A stretch of DNA of 64,000 nucleotides from Lepturacanthus savala (Eukaryota > Chordata > Actinopteri > Scombriformes > Trichiuridae), in contig CM060467.1 of the NCBI GenBank assembly GCA_030544235.1, positions 3,573,501 through 3,637,500 on the forward strand, read 5' to 3'. A program made the position numbers and the translations under genes. The notes beneath the pieces were generated by a model, which saw nothing but the letters and a program-made list of their open reading frames with translations, searched no databases and was not told where the DNA came from. Below, piece after piece: positions 1 to 11,445 of the stretch; position 1 is the first letter of the stretch; each line of letters opens with the position of its first letter.

Positions 1-1330
1 TATACAGGTACGTCACTTTATACAGGTACGTCACCTTATACAGGTACGTCACTTTATACAGGTACGTCAATATATACAGGTACGTCACTTTATACAGGTA
101 CGTCACCTTATACAGGTACGTCACTTTATACAGGTACATCACTTTATACAGGTACGTCAATATATACACGTACGTCAATATACACAGGTACGTCACTCTA
201 TACAGGTACGTCACCTTATACAGGTACGTCACCTTATACAGGTACGTCACCTTATACAGGTACGTCACCTTATACAGGTACGTCACCTTATACAGGTACG
301 TCACTTTATACAGGTACGTCAATATATACAGGTACGTCACTTTATACAGGTACGTCACCTTATACAGGTACGTCACTTTATACAGGTACGTCAATATATA
401 CAGGTACGTCACTTTATACAGGTACGTCACCTTATACAGGTACGTCACTTTATACAGGTACGTCACTTTATACAGGTACGTCAATATATACACGTACGTC
501 AATATATACAGGTATGTCACTTTATACAGGTACGTCAATATATACAGGTACGTCAATATATACAGGTACGTCAATATATACAGGTATGTCAATATATACA
601 GGTACGTCACTTTATACAGGTACGTCACCTTATACAGGTACGTCACTTTATACAGGTACATCACTTTATACAGGTACGTCAATATATACACGTACGTCAA
701 TATACACAGGTACGTCAATATACACAGGTACGTCACTTTATACAGGTACGTCACTTTATACAGGTACATCACTTTATACAGGTACGTCAATATATACAGG
801 TAAGTCAATATACACAGGTACGTCACTTTATACAGGTACGTCACCTTATACAGGTACATCACCTTATACAGGTGCGTCACCTTGTACAGGCACATCACCT
901 TATACAGGTACGTCACCTTATACAGGTACGTCACCTTATACAGGTACGTCACCTTATACAGGTACGTCACCTTATACAGGTACGTCACCTTATACAGGTA
1001 CGTCACCTTATACAGGTACGTCACTTTATACAGGTACGTCAATATATACAGGTACGTCACTTTATACAGGTACGTCACCTTATACAGGTACGTCACTTTA
1101 TACAGGTACGTCAATATATACAGGTACGTCACTTTATACAGGTACGTCACCTTATACAGGTACGTCACTTTATACAGGTACATCACTTTATACAGGTACG
1201 TCAATATATACACGTACGTCAATATACACAGGTACGTCACTCTATACAGGTATGTCGCCTTATACAGGTACGTCACCTCATACAGGTACGTCACCTTATA
1301 CAGGTGCGTCACCTTGTACAGGTACATACC
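1..1330. repeat. 18-bp minisatellite in scmh1 intron (about 74 units)
   Basis: Tandem units of the form TATACAGGTACGTCACTT, with the last four bases varying (CACT, CACC, CAATATA) and higher-order repetition of unit blocks. The array starts at or before the window edge. Because 18 is a multiple of three, three frames stay open and give long low-complexity ORFs that are not genes. Each unit carries CAG|GTACGT, one base off the vertebrate 5' splice-site consensus in scmh1's sense direction. One unit (797-805) has the perfect CAGGTAAGT. Confidence 0.97.
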
Positions 1331-1427
1331 ATGGGTATGTCACACCTGTCCTGTTAACACCTGGTAACAAGATGAGGAAGCAGCATCAGGGACCTGACTC
1401 ATCTTTGTATTTTTTGTTTTTCCTCAG

Positions 1428-4400
1428 TTTGTGTTTACCTGAACAAGTACGGTAAGGTGGGGCCACACCTGGACCAGCGGCGGGTCCAGCAGCTGCCGGA
1501 CCACTTCGGACCGGGCCGAGCGTCCTCGGTGCTGCAGCAGTGCGTCCAGGGCTGCGTTGACTCCGCCCACAACCAGGCCACCGTGTTCTCCTGCCTGAAG
1601 GCTGGCCAGGGAGGGGAGGTCATTTCAGGTGGGGTTAGATTAATTAATGGATTCATGTCCTCATTTAAACTGAATTTTTACCAGTTTGTGCTTTTTAAAC
1701 ATCCCATTTTTATTGCTACTATATTTTATGTTTTAATTATTATATATTACATATATTGTTATAATCTTTATTATAAATAACTGCACTCTTGCATTTTAAC
1801 ATCCTACTTTTTTATTACTACCGCACTTATGTTTTAAATGTTAACGCATATTGAACTTTAACATCAAAGTATTTCTGCCGCACTTTAGTTTTAATTTAGT
1901 ATTTAAATTAATGTAGTTGTTTATTATATCAAGATTTGTGATGTGTGCTGCTGACCTCTAACTAAAATAAAACGTGAGGTCCAGACAACTCCAGTAATCA
2001 TCATGCTTTTAATAATTAAAACAGATGATTTAACACCTGATTGATCGTCATGTGACCCCTCCCCCCTGTGTTTCATCCAGCTTATTTCGACCAGCAGCAT
2101 CACACCTTGACTCTTCCCACCGTCAGCAGCGTCACCTACGTCCTCCGATTCCTGGAAAAACTCTGCCACAACCTGCACTGTGACGCTCTGTTCGGCAGCC
2201 AACCGGTGACCAGAGGAGGAGCAGGAGGAGCAGGAGGAGGAGGAGGAGCAGGACGAGCACTACACTACGACTGTCACACACACACTACAGGTGCTGGTCA
2301 TTTAACACACTGACGCCTCTGAGTCTTTAAGTCTATGACTGTTATTTTATACTTAAAATAAAAAATCTAAATGTTACTCATGCACATGATGGTAGACAAC
2401 TTAGACAAAGTTTCCAACTACTTCCTGTCACATGACCTCATCAACTTCCTCCTGAGATTATGAATTTCAACTCTTGACATGTATAAATCTAATCATTCAA
2501 GTCTCTACATTAATCTCCCCCCCCAAAAAAGAAAGTATGTAATGGGAATAAATATCTGTACAAGCAATAGGGATATCTTTTGTATTTTACAGTGTTTCAG
2601 TGCGTTTTACAGAGTTTTAATGTGTTTTACAGTGTATTTTACAGTGTTTCAGTGCGTTTTACAGTGTTTTAATGTGTTTTACAGTGTATTTTACAGTGTT
2701 TCAGTGCATTTTACAGTGTTTAAATGTGTTTTACAGTGTGTTTTACAGTGTTTCAGTGTGTTTTAATGTGTTTTACAGTGTATTTTGGTATGTTTTCAGT
2801 GTGTTTTACTATGGTTTATTGTGTTTTACAGTGTTTCAGAGTGTTTTAATGTGTTTTACAGTGTAGTTTGGTATGTTTTCAGTGTGTTTTACAGTGTTTT
2901 ATTGTGTTTTTTTTCCTTTTCTCTCCATGTGCTGCTCTCAGACAGAAGAACTTTTGGAGAGAACATGGCATCGGGCCGAGCTACGAAACGTTTCCTCCAG
3001 GACTCCTATAACAGTTCGCTGCCTCAGAAAATCCCCAAAATCCTGCGGCACTCCACCGACGGTACGTTTATATATCGCCGTTAAATCTCTGATTATTCAA
3101 ATTTAAACAGAGTAGAAGGAAAATAACGTTTGAGACGTTCAGAAGAAACAAGAAATGATGTAAAAAAAAAAACTAGTGGAAAATCCACTGATTAAAAAAG
3201 CCTGTGTAGTATTTATTTCTAATATCAGCTGCACCACATTTTAATCCTAAGTGACCACTTCATTGTCCGGTAAAAAGTTCATATCTTCCTATAAAACAGC
3301 AGGAAGTCCTGGTTTTATTTTCTGAACCTGAAGTTTAATTATTTAATAATCTCCCAGTTTCCGTAGATTATTATTAAGTTCAGGGAGGATAAAAAGGTGG
3401 TTTTACTAAGGTTTTATTCCCTTAAACTGACTTTACTGTGTGTTTTATTGTGTTTATCTCTATATATAATCAGTGGCTGTATTGCTGCACCCCATTTTAA
3501 TCCTAAGTGACCACTTCATTGTCCGGTAAAAAGTTAATATCTTCCTATAAAAGAGGCAGTAAAACATGAATAAAACAGCAGGAAGTCCTGGCTTTGGAGT
3601 GAGTGGTTTTATGCTCTGGGGCAGAAGGTTAATTATTTAATTTTCTCTCCGTTTCCGTAGATTATTATTAAGTTCATGGAGGATACGAGTGATGTTTTAT
3701 CCCCTTAAACTGACTTTGACTCTGACAATGAGAATAGTTGTAGTGCTTCTTTATATTCAGCATTTTAATTATCATTGATGTGAAGTTGAGTTAAAAAACT
3801 AGAAAAAATATCCCTTTAATGTATTAATGAGCTGATATTATGCATTAATATATATATAGCTTCTTCATTTTACTCTCAAATCGCACCAGATTTAGGAGGA
3901 AGCTGCTGTTTTTGGCTACTTCAGGGACTGTTAAGTCTCTCTGTTACTTATCTTATTAAATTATTTTTCTTTCTTTCTTATTTTCAGGCGACTCCTTCAT
4001 GGAGAACAGCATGGCTGCATCAGAGCACTTAAAGAAAAGCCCTTTATCTCCAACCTGCAGAGGTCAGAGTCCTGGTCTGAGGTCTCCCTCCAAGCTGCTG
4101 CACCACAACAGCTCCACAGGTACGAAACTACAGGAAAATCCTGTAGATGTGAAATTAATGCATTCATATAGAAAACGTCACTGTGACCTCACAAAACACA
4201 CAATTAATGTGTTTATTATGATAAAGTTTCACAATAATTATTGTGAAATTGCAAGAAATATTACTTAAAAACTGTCTTATTGCTTAAAATATATATATAT
4301 CATTCAAATGACAAGAAAAAGGAAGATGTATGGTTTCATGCTCTATATGTGAATTGGATTCCATTAGGTTGTATCATTGAAATTCAATTAAATGTAAATA

Positions 4401-5745
4401 AAAATAAATAAATAAATAAATAATAATAAAAAAAATACTAAAATAGATCACATGTCAAATGTCCATCAGCAATAGGGATATCCTGGTCATGTGACCTCAT
4501 AAATCATAAATTGTATGTCCTTCAAAATAAAAGCCTCCTTCTCCTTTGACTCAATGTGAGCATCAGTGTCTTACAACTGAAGTTTGTCTTTTGTTCAGAA
4601 TTTTAAAAAAAATTACTAAATAAAACATTTAACTCAATATCTTGGATAAGTAAACATTATTAATTTTTACATTTAATTTTATTTTGATGCAAGTTTTTTT
4701 TTCAAATGTTATAATGTTTTTTAGCATATTAAAAAACATCAAAATTGAATTAATAGTAAAGAAAATAATAATAATGCTTACTGGATTTTTTGGGGGGGAA
4801 ACTACAGTAACAACAGTAATTTAAATTACAGCTAAATGGATATATCTGTGTTATTTTTTATTTATGTAGGATCTGGTGGTTTCCGGCCGGATCCTAACTT
4901 GTGGACGGTGGAGGACGTGATGCAGTACATCAGAGACATCGATCCGGTTCTGGCACCACACGCCGACCTCTTCAGAAAACACGTATGTTACACACACACC
5001 CCAATAACACCCTACAATAACATGGAACATTTATTTAGTTCCATTAAACCATTTAAACCATAGTTTTCATGCATATATATCAGTTAAATCACTAATAATC
5101 ATGTTATATATCATTTTTTTCCATTTTTTATTATGAATCAAAAAATTGCATTTTTAAGGATTTTTGGCAATTATATTTGTCGCTTACACACATATTCCCA
5201 TAAACAAAAATCTATTTATACCATGTATAAAATTATTTAATTTAATTAATTATTTATAAATTATTAATTTAATATTAATTATTAGGGGATTATTCTAGAG
5301 ACTTGAACGATTAAATAGATATATGCATGTCAGGGTTGAAAATCATAATAATTTAAATAAAATACAAAAAAATAAAATTGAAAAATATAAATATCCTTTT
5401 TTTTCTTTTGCTTAAAACCTTTTGTCTAATTTGTCTCACGTCATTAGGAAAAAAGAGTTGAGTAACATTTCGATTTCTTTTATTTTAAATACAAAACGAC
5501 GGTCATAGACTTAAAGCCTCAGAGGCTTAAATGGGATAAAAAAAACTGTTAAACTGTCATAGATTATAGATTCAGGGACCACAATTTAAATGATTTCAAG
5601 TATTTATTTAGGCTTCCAGTGAAAAAACAAACAAACATATAAACAGGAATTAAAAAAAAATAGAAATCTGTGAGGAAATCACTATTTACTTGTCAGTTTT
5701 TGCAGAATAAATCAATCAAAATACAGTATTTTGTTAAAATTATCT

Positions 5746-5784
<39 letters not shown>

Positions 5785-5920
5785 CCCTATTTTTCTGCAG
5801 GAGATCGACGGCAGGGCTCTCCTGCTGCTGCGAAGCGACATGATGATGAAATACATGGGCCTGAAATTAGGCCCCGCCCTCAAACTCACCTTTCACATCG
5901 ACAAGCTCAAACGAGCCTGA
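1428..5920 (+). CDS. scmh1: SCMH1, Polycomb protein, 3' half (6 coding exons, 5'-partial)
   Basis: Polycomb-group repressor of the Scm family, acting in the nucleus with PRC1. Exons read from splice signals and phase: 1428-1628, 2081-2290, 2942-3061, 3988-4119, 4870-4982 and 5801-5920 (TGA 5918-5920). Phases join without a break (1,1,1,1,0), giving 297 residues. Exons 1-2 encode the SLED (DUF3588) DNA-binding domain (NKYGKVGPHLD, QQLPDHFGPGRAS, VTYVLRFLEKLCHNL). Exons 3-4 are a Ser/Lys-rich linker. Exons 5-6 are the C-terminal SAM/SPM domain used for Polycomb polymerisation (LWTVEDVMQYIRDIDP, HADLFRKHEIDG, SDMMMKYMGLKLGPALKL). The protein ends KLKRA, slightly shorter than mammalian SCMH1. The MBT repeats must lie 5' of the window. 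Exon 2 ends in a Gly-rich stretch, and its donor (GTGCTG at 2291) is weak but is the only one seen that keeps phase. SCML2 is the alternative; the SAM wording and the CITED4/CTPS1 neighbours favour SCMH1. Confidence 0.93.
2302..2600 (+). mobile_element. MITE family 2, copy 1 (scmh1 intron)
   Basis: Starts at TTAA 2302-2305. It shares with the copies at 7653 and 44289 the run AAGTCTATGACTGT-ATTTTATAC, followed by CCAACTACTTCCTGTCACATGAC and CATCAAC. TTAA-CCC type ends suggest a non-autonomous piggyBac-like element. The right end is not clear. Confidence 0.6.
2585..2915. repeat. Degenerate tandem repeat, TTTTACAGTGT type, in scmh1 intron
   Basis: About 330 bp built from TTTTACAGTG(T/C) alternating with TTTCAGTGTG, in units of roughly 15-30 bp, immediately before the acceptor of the exon starting at 2942. 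Each TTTTACAG resembles a 3' splice acceptor. ORFs rich in Phe, Val and Cys across this stretch are repeat artefacts. Confidence 0.9.
3230..3720. repeat. Direct duplication of about 255 bp in scmh1 intron
   Basis: The block beginning CTGCACCACATTTTAATCC (about 3230) recurs at about 3485 as CTGCACCCCATTTTAATCC. Both continue through AAGTGACCACTTCATTGTCC, AACAGCAGGAAGTCCTGG, CCGTAGATTATTATTAAGTT and CCTTAAACTGACTTT in the same order. The second copy has a short insertion (AGAGGCAGTAAAACATGAAT). Confidence 0.88.
4250..4635 (+). mobile_element. MITE family 1 copy (scmh1 intron)
   Basis: Shares with other family-1 copies the segments AATATTACTTA near the left end, GGTTTCATGC, TCCATTAGGTTGTAT, and the core AGCAATAGGGATATCCTGG-TCATGTGACCTCATAAAT followed by TTGTATGTCCTTCAAAATAA. 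The outer ends have decayed, so the boundaries are approximate. Confidence 0.72.
5498..5545 (-). mobile_element. Fragment of MITE family 2 end (scmh1 intron)
   Basis: ACGGTCATAGACTTAAAGCC followed by TCAGAGGCTTAAATGGG is the reverse complement of the family-2 left end seen at 7653 and 44289. Only this terminal fragment is recognisable. Confidence 0.5.
5748..5783. repeat. (AT)n microsatellite next to the last scmh1 exon
   Basis: An uninterrupted AT run ends about 18 bp before the acceptor of the final scmh1 exon (5801), directly upstream of its CCCTATTTTTCTGCAG tract. Confidence 0.9.
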
Positions 5921-6595
5921 GATCAGCTGATCAGACACTCACCTTTCCCAAAAAGGACCGAACTCTAATAACTCTAAAACTCCAGGATCAGTACCTGCAG
6001 CTTCCTCCTGACCATATATGGTATTTTACACCTCATCCAATGGGGAGCGTTTAATTTTGTGTAGCACAATCCAGCCCCGAGGCAGCATGGGAAACGTAGG
6101 AAATCACCCACACGTCCGTCATCAGTATAACTTGAAGAGTCAAAACGTGGCCGTTTAAACTGTAAAAAGGCGTCTTTTTCAGCCTGATTTTTATTCTGTT
6201 ACGTTTATTCTGTACATTTCATATTTTTCATGAATATATGGATTCGTATTTTCTGCCTTTTTCAAGGGTTTTGTGTCGGATATGCTAAAAGAAGGAGGAA
6301 AAACTCTAAAGGAAGAAAGGAAATCACTACATTTTACAACTACAGCGATATATGGATTATGGGAGAATATGTCATGTTTTATGAAAGGCTGAAAAAAAAA
6401 ACTTTTATTCTGAAAATACTGCCATGAGGAAATCAGTTTCTTTTCTCTTGTTCTGGATGTTGTTTATGATGCCTTGTCTGTCTCGTCTTTGTTATTTGTA
6501 CTTTTTTAATTTTTTATACGATATTATTAGAGTTCCTACATGGAGAGCCCTATCATACTTAACATTGTTCAATAAATATATATAATAATAATTCA
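5921..6595 (+). other. scmh1: scmh1 3'UTR with poly(A) signal
   Basis: Sequence downstream of the scmh1 stop codon. An AATAAA at 6571-6576 is followed by AT-rich sequence, so cleavage is expected near 6590-6600. No other coding signal is seen. The exact cleavage site is inferred. Confidence 0.7.
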
Positions 6596-6839
6596 ACTGT
6601 GGTGTTTTTTTCTGTAATGTACATTTATAGACCTGATAAATGCTTCTTAAAGCTATTTTTAAAGGTTTTTGACTTACTGATTTTGCCAAATATTTGTCAC
6701 TGACCCATAAATAACCATTATTACTCTATAACAGACTGAAGATATCTATTATTACTCTATATTAGACTATAAATATCCATTATTACTCAATAATATACCT
6801 CATTTTATATCAGTTTATTGGTGCAGTAGCAGCTGCTGA

Positions 6840-6854
6840 CCACCAGGGGGCAGC
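6840..6854 (+). promoter_or_regulatory. CTCF-like site, + orientation, 3' of scmh1
   Basis: CCACCAGGGGGCAGC matches the CTCF core consensus CCASYAGRKGGCRS at all 14 positions. It lies about 260 bp past the scmh1 poly(A) signal, which would suit a boundary element. Binding is inferred from the motif alone. Confidence 0.6.
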
Positions 6855-7652
6855 CCAGCTCCATCATTGCCTCCAGAGGAGTCTCCTTGGTGTTTCTCCT
6901 TGAGATGAACTGACATGAGGCCTCATCTCCATCTGTTATCTCTGTCGTGATATTATTATGCTGCTGATTCTCCCTCTTGTATCACATTATTTAAAGACAG
7001 AGCCCGTTGTTGCTGTATAATTATTCCTGTCAGTAGATGAGTGTTTTTTACGTCTTTCGGAGGAAATTGACTTGTTTTTACTGCGGCGACTCGATAGAAA
7101 ACAAGAGAATCTAACCACATCCTCACTGAGAAACAAGAAAAACACCATGTCTGGATGAAAAAATACACTGATCCTCCCTGATATGGTGGATATGAATGAT
7201 ATGAATGTCATATGTGTGTGTGCTTCACCTCGTTGACTAAACCATTAGGATCGGTGTCCAACACATTATAAATATTATAAGAAATTATAATAAATAACAG
7301 GGATTCCATTCATTCTTCTCTGCTGTTCTAACTGCTATAACTATAACAGAGATTCTGTTGATACCAGGTCCTGTGACCATGTGTTTTACTGGTCCTGGAC
7401 CACATGTCAGATGTTCTCCTGCAGCAACAAGCAGCTCTTTATCAACCACTCTCTTATTCAATTATTCCAACCTCTTCATGCATCGAAGCTTCATTCACAC
7501 CATCAGCTTCATTTATCGTGTGACTATTCTCTGATAGATTTATAGAAATATACTCAGGCTGTGAATAATCCGAACATCTCATTTTTTTCTGGACATTTTT
7601 TATGTTTCTTAAAATCAAAAATCTTTAATTTCAGTCAAACTAAAGTCTGTAT

Positions 7653-7990
7653 TTAACCCATTAAAGCTCTATGAGCCTTTAAGTCTATGACTGTCATTTT
7701 ATACGTTTTGTAATAACATGATAATAGACAACTTAGGATTCCAACTACTTCCTGTCACATGACATCATCAACGTCCTCCTGAGAACATGGAGAAGACAAA
7801 ACCCTCCCAGAAAGAGTCATTTTATTATTATTATTATTATCTATTTAATCATTCAAGTCTCTAGAATAATCCCCCCAAAAAGAATTTTGTACATGGGATA
7901 AATAGTTTTTTGGTTTATGGGCAGATTTGTGCAAACAGCAACTATAATAACCACTAAAATGCTGTTTTCTGCAAAGAAAATATTTTTAGA
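7653..7990 (+). mobile_element. MITE family 2, copy 2
   Basis: Begins TTAACCCATTAAAGC and continues ATGAGCCTTTAAGTCTATG, ACTGTCATTTTATACG, CCAACTACTTCCTGTCACATGAC, GGCAGATTTGTGCAAACAGC. It is colinear with the copy at 44289. The right end is eroded. Confidence 0.68.
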
Positions 7991-8533
7991 AATTGAAAAA
8001 AATAGATGGATAACATGAGTGTTTTTTTTCCACATCCTCTCCTTCCTGCTGAATTACTCTGGTGTTTTAGCAGCTCGTTGCTGGTTTACTGCCGAGTGTT
8101 TTACAGCGTTTTTGTGGGGAAAAAAAATCCTCAGAGGTCTGAGACGTAGTAAAATAACAGTAGAAAACCTGAAATAAATAAATAAAACTCCTCAGAGCAC
8201 AACTACAGAATCAGGTTAATAAATATCTGATCATACTTCAAAATTAATGTATTGATTCATGTTAATTCACCAGTAATCTCTATAAACAGATTGTTGGGAT
8301 TATGCAGAATCTGCAGGAGATTGACAGTTAATTAATGACCACAGTCTGTGGGATTGACCAATCAAGTTTGAGCTGTGGTCGCCATGGTTTCATTCAATCA
8401 ACGAGTCCATATAGAGAGCTGCAGGAATCAGAACCATCAACCTAATATTATCTAGAGTTTAGGTTGGTTTAGCTCTTGATTAGCTTGAATATCTGGACTA
8501 ATGAGAGTTTATCAGACGATGAACAAACAGAAC

Positions 8534-9560
8534 AGAAATATCTGTAAAGTCGTTGAGCAAAAATCTGTAAAGTTTCAGAGCAAAAATCTGTAAAGTTTCA
8601 GAGCACAAATCTGTAAGGTTTTAGAGCAAAAGTCCGTGAAGTAAATCTGTAGGATGTTAGAGCAAATATCTGCAAAACTTTACAACAAAAAACTGTAAAG
8701 TTTCAGAGCAAAATCTGTACAATTGTATAGCAAAAATCTGTAAAATTTGAGAGCAAAAATCTGCATAATTTTAGAACAAAAAACTATAAAGGTTAAGAGC
8801 AGAAATCTGTAAAGTTTTAGAGCAAAGGTCTGTACAATTTTATTGCAAAAATCTGCATAATTCTAGCGCAAAACAACTGTAAGGTTAAGAGCAAAAATCT
8901 ATAAAGTTTAAGAGCAAAAATATGTAAGGTTTTAGGCCAGAAATCTGTAAAAGTTTAGATGAAAATCATCAAAATTTTATAGCAAAAATCTGTAAAATTT
9001 TATAGCAAAAATATGCAAAGTTTCAGAGTAAAAATCTGTAAGGGTTTTAGAGCAAAAGTCAGTGAAGTAAATCTGTAGGATTTTAGAGCAAATATCTGTT
9101 AAACTTTAGAGCAAAAATCTGCAAAACTTTATAGCAAAAAACTGTAAAGTTGCAGAGCAAAAATCTGTACAATTTGAGAGCAAAAATCTGCATAATTTTA
9201 GAGCAAAAAACTATAAGGTTTCAGAGCAAAAATCTATAAAGGTTAAGAGCAGAAATCTGTAAAGTTTTAGAGCAAAAGTCTGTAGAATTTTATAGTAAAA
9301 ATCTGCAAGTTTTAGAGCAAAAATCTGTACAATTTTAGAGCAAAACAACTGTAAGGTTTCAGAGCAAATATCTATAATGTTTAAGAGCAAAAATCTGTAA
9401 AGTTTTAGGCCAGATATCTGTAAAAGTTTAGGACAAAAGTTTTATAGTAAAAATCTGCAAGTTTTAGAGCAAAAATCTGTAAAATTGTATAGCAAAAATC
9501 TGTAAAGTAAGATTTTTGGGCAAGAATCAGTAAAACTTAAGGGCAAAAATCTGCAGAAAT
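8534..9560. repeat. Degenerate minisatellite, unit about 23 bp (AGAGCAAAAATCTGTAAAGTTT)
   Basis: About 1 kb of units reading GAGCAAAAATCTGTAAAGTTTTA with frequent substitutions and length changes. Blocks repeat at larger scale: the AGCAAAAGTCxGTGAAGTAAATCTG block recurs at about 8626 and 9052. It looks old compared with the purer arrays elsewhere. Confidence 0.93.
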
Positions 9561-10163
9561 GTGTAAAGTCTTAGAGCAGAGCAGAAACATCTCAGATCAG
9601 CTCATGATGTTGATCAATTCCATACACTTCTTCTTCTTCTTCTTCTTCTTCTTCTACCGGGACTCAAACCACCTCATGTGCTGCTTTAAGCTACAAAGCA
9701 GCTTCAGTCCTGTAGAGTCCAGATCTATTTCAGGATCCTTATCAATGGAGGATCTGTCTCATCATGTCTCAGTGCTGCTTTGTCTGAGGGACGTCCTCCT
9801 GGAGGAGGACAATGGACGTCTTGATGGAGGACGAGTTCCCTCTGGATCACATGGAGAGAAGAATGCAGCAGCAACATGACCCAGCAGAACCAATGAGGTT
9901 TCAGGAGGGTTTAGAAGGATCTGAAAGTCCTGATGAGACTCAGAGGATCATGAGGGAGTCGTTCCAGAATAAAAACTTAGGGAAGGAGATGTTTCCAGAA
10001 ACAAAATCTACTGTCATGTCCTGTTGGTTCAGTGGTTGATGCATCATCTACTGACATGATGTTTTATAGCAGTTAAACACTGAAAAATGGAAATATTACA
10101 TTAAATATACAAAATATTAACAGGGAAAATATTAAATCAGAAGTAGAATTATCTGATTCTACT
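9561..10163. other. Intergenic stretch, (TTC)n and a short unassigned ORF
   Basis: Contains a (TTC)n run at 9629-9655 and a 75-codon open frame (9812-10039, acidic, Met/Gln-rich) with no recognised domain, splice context or family match. I do not call it a gene. Confidence 0.5.
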
Positions 10164-10214
10164 GGCAGTAGTAGTATTTGTAGTAGTAACTGTAGTAGTA
10201 GTAGTAGTAGTGGC

Positions 10215-10254
<40 letters not shown>

Positions 10255-10942
10255 GTAGTAGTAGTAGTATTAACAGGGGAAAATATAAAATCATAAGTAC
10301 AATTATCTGATTCAACTGGTGGTAGTAGTAGTAGTAGTAGTATTTGTAGTAGTAACTGTAGTAGTAGTAGTATTAGTAGTGGCAGTAGTAGTATTATTAT
10401 AATTATTATTAGTAGTAGTAGTACTATTGCTATTACTGCTACAGCTACTACTTTTACTACTACTACTGCTAATACTACTACTACTACTACTAATGCTACT
10501 GCTACTACTACCACTGCTACTACTACTACTTCTGCTATTCTACTACTGCTACTACTAGTAGTAATACTGCTACTACTGCAACCACTGCTACTAGTACTGC
10601 TACTACTTCTACTACTACTACTGCTACTCGACTACTGCTACCACTGCTGCTACTGCTACTAGTACTACTACTCCAATTTCACTACTGCTATTACTACTAC
10701 TGCTACTGTACTACCACTTCTACTATTACTGGTACTATTAATAATACTGCTACTACTTCTACTACTTCTACTACTACTATTGCTACTACTGGTACTACTA
10801 CTAGTAATACTACCATTACTGCTACTCTACTACTGCTAGCTACTCTACTACTACTGCTACTACTACTAGTAATACTACTATTACTGCTACTCTACCACTA
10901 CTACTACTATTACTACTGTACTGCTACTACTACTGCTTCTAC
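10164..10942. repeat. (AGT)n array switching to (ACT)n: long inverted trinucleotide repeat
   Basis: From 10164 to about 10422 the strand reads (GTA/AGT)n with interruptions. From about 10424 to 10942 it reads (ACT/CTA)n. AGT and ACT are reverse complements, so the halves can pair. The left half also holds a direct duplication of about 152 bp (GAATTATCTGATTCTACTGG at about 10146 and a variant at about 10298). Confidence 0.93.
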
Positions 10943-11217
10943 TCTGAACTCTACACATCAGCTGCTGTTTTTTTCTTCTGTTTAATCACAGCTCTTCACC
11001 TGTTTATCAGGACCTCACAAATGGTGAAAACACCGTAAGGGGGAGTGCGTTACCAAGGTTACAGCGGAGCCTCTAAATAACGGTGACAGCAGTGGTGTCT
11101 GGGGACAAAACGATATTGCCATGGATACGGAGATGAGTAAACAACGAGCTGCAGAAAACAAATAGACGGCTGTAGGGATGAGAAAGTGAAGCAGCTTCAG
11201 AGTCTCTGTGGATTCAG

Positions 11218-11445
11218 GACCAGACCCAGACCGGTCTTGGTGATATGAGGGTTTTCTGAGGACCTGGTCCTGGGGTGAGGGGTATATGTGGTTTCTCAGG
11301 ACCTGGTCCTGGGGTGAGGGGTGTATGTGGTTTCTGGGGACCTGGTTCTGGTCTGACGGTTGTGTCTGGTTTCCGAGGACCTGGTCCTGGTCTTGGGGTG
11401 TATATGGTTTATGGGGACCTGGTGTATGTGGTTTATGAGGACCTT
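11218..11445. repeat. Minisatellite, unit about 45-47 bp (GAGGACCTGGTCCTGGGGTGA)
   Basis: About four to five units containing GACCTGGTCCTGG followed by GTGAGGGGTGTATGTGGTTT. A further single unit lies at about 11808-11840 (ACCTGGTCCTGGTCTGAGG), suggesting a once longer or split array. Confidence 0.85.

Larger units (their letters stand above)
6596..8533. other. Intergenic stretch downstream of scmh1
   Basis: No gene seen. It holds the CTCF-like motif at 6840, short TATTACTCTATA repeats (6717-6790), a MITE family 2 copy starting at 7653, and otherwise AT-rich sequence without recognisable coding potential. Confidence 0.7.

Noticed and set aside
514..1455. Long Tyr/Thr/Gly/Ser repeat protein (and two overlapping ORFs at 872-1367)
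   Set aside because: Three frames of the same 18-bp minisatellite are open at once, as expected when the unit is a multiple of three. It lies in an scmh1 intron.
2564..2580. GCAATAGGGATATC as another MITE family 1 copy
   Set aside because: Only this short word matches; the flanks belong to MITE family 2.
9812..10039. 75-codon acidic ORF
   Set aside because: Looks less repetitive than most, but no domain, splice signals, promoter or neighbour supports it.
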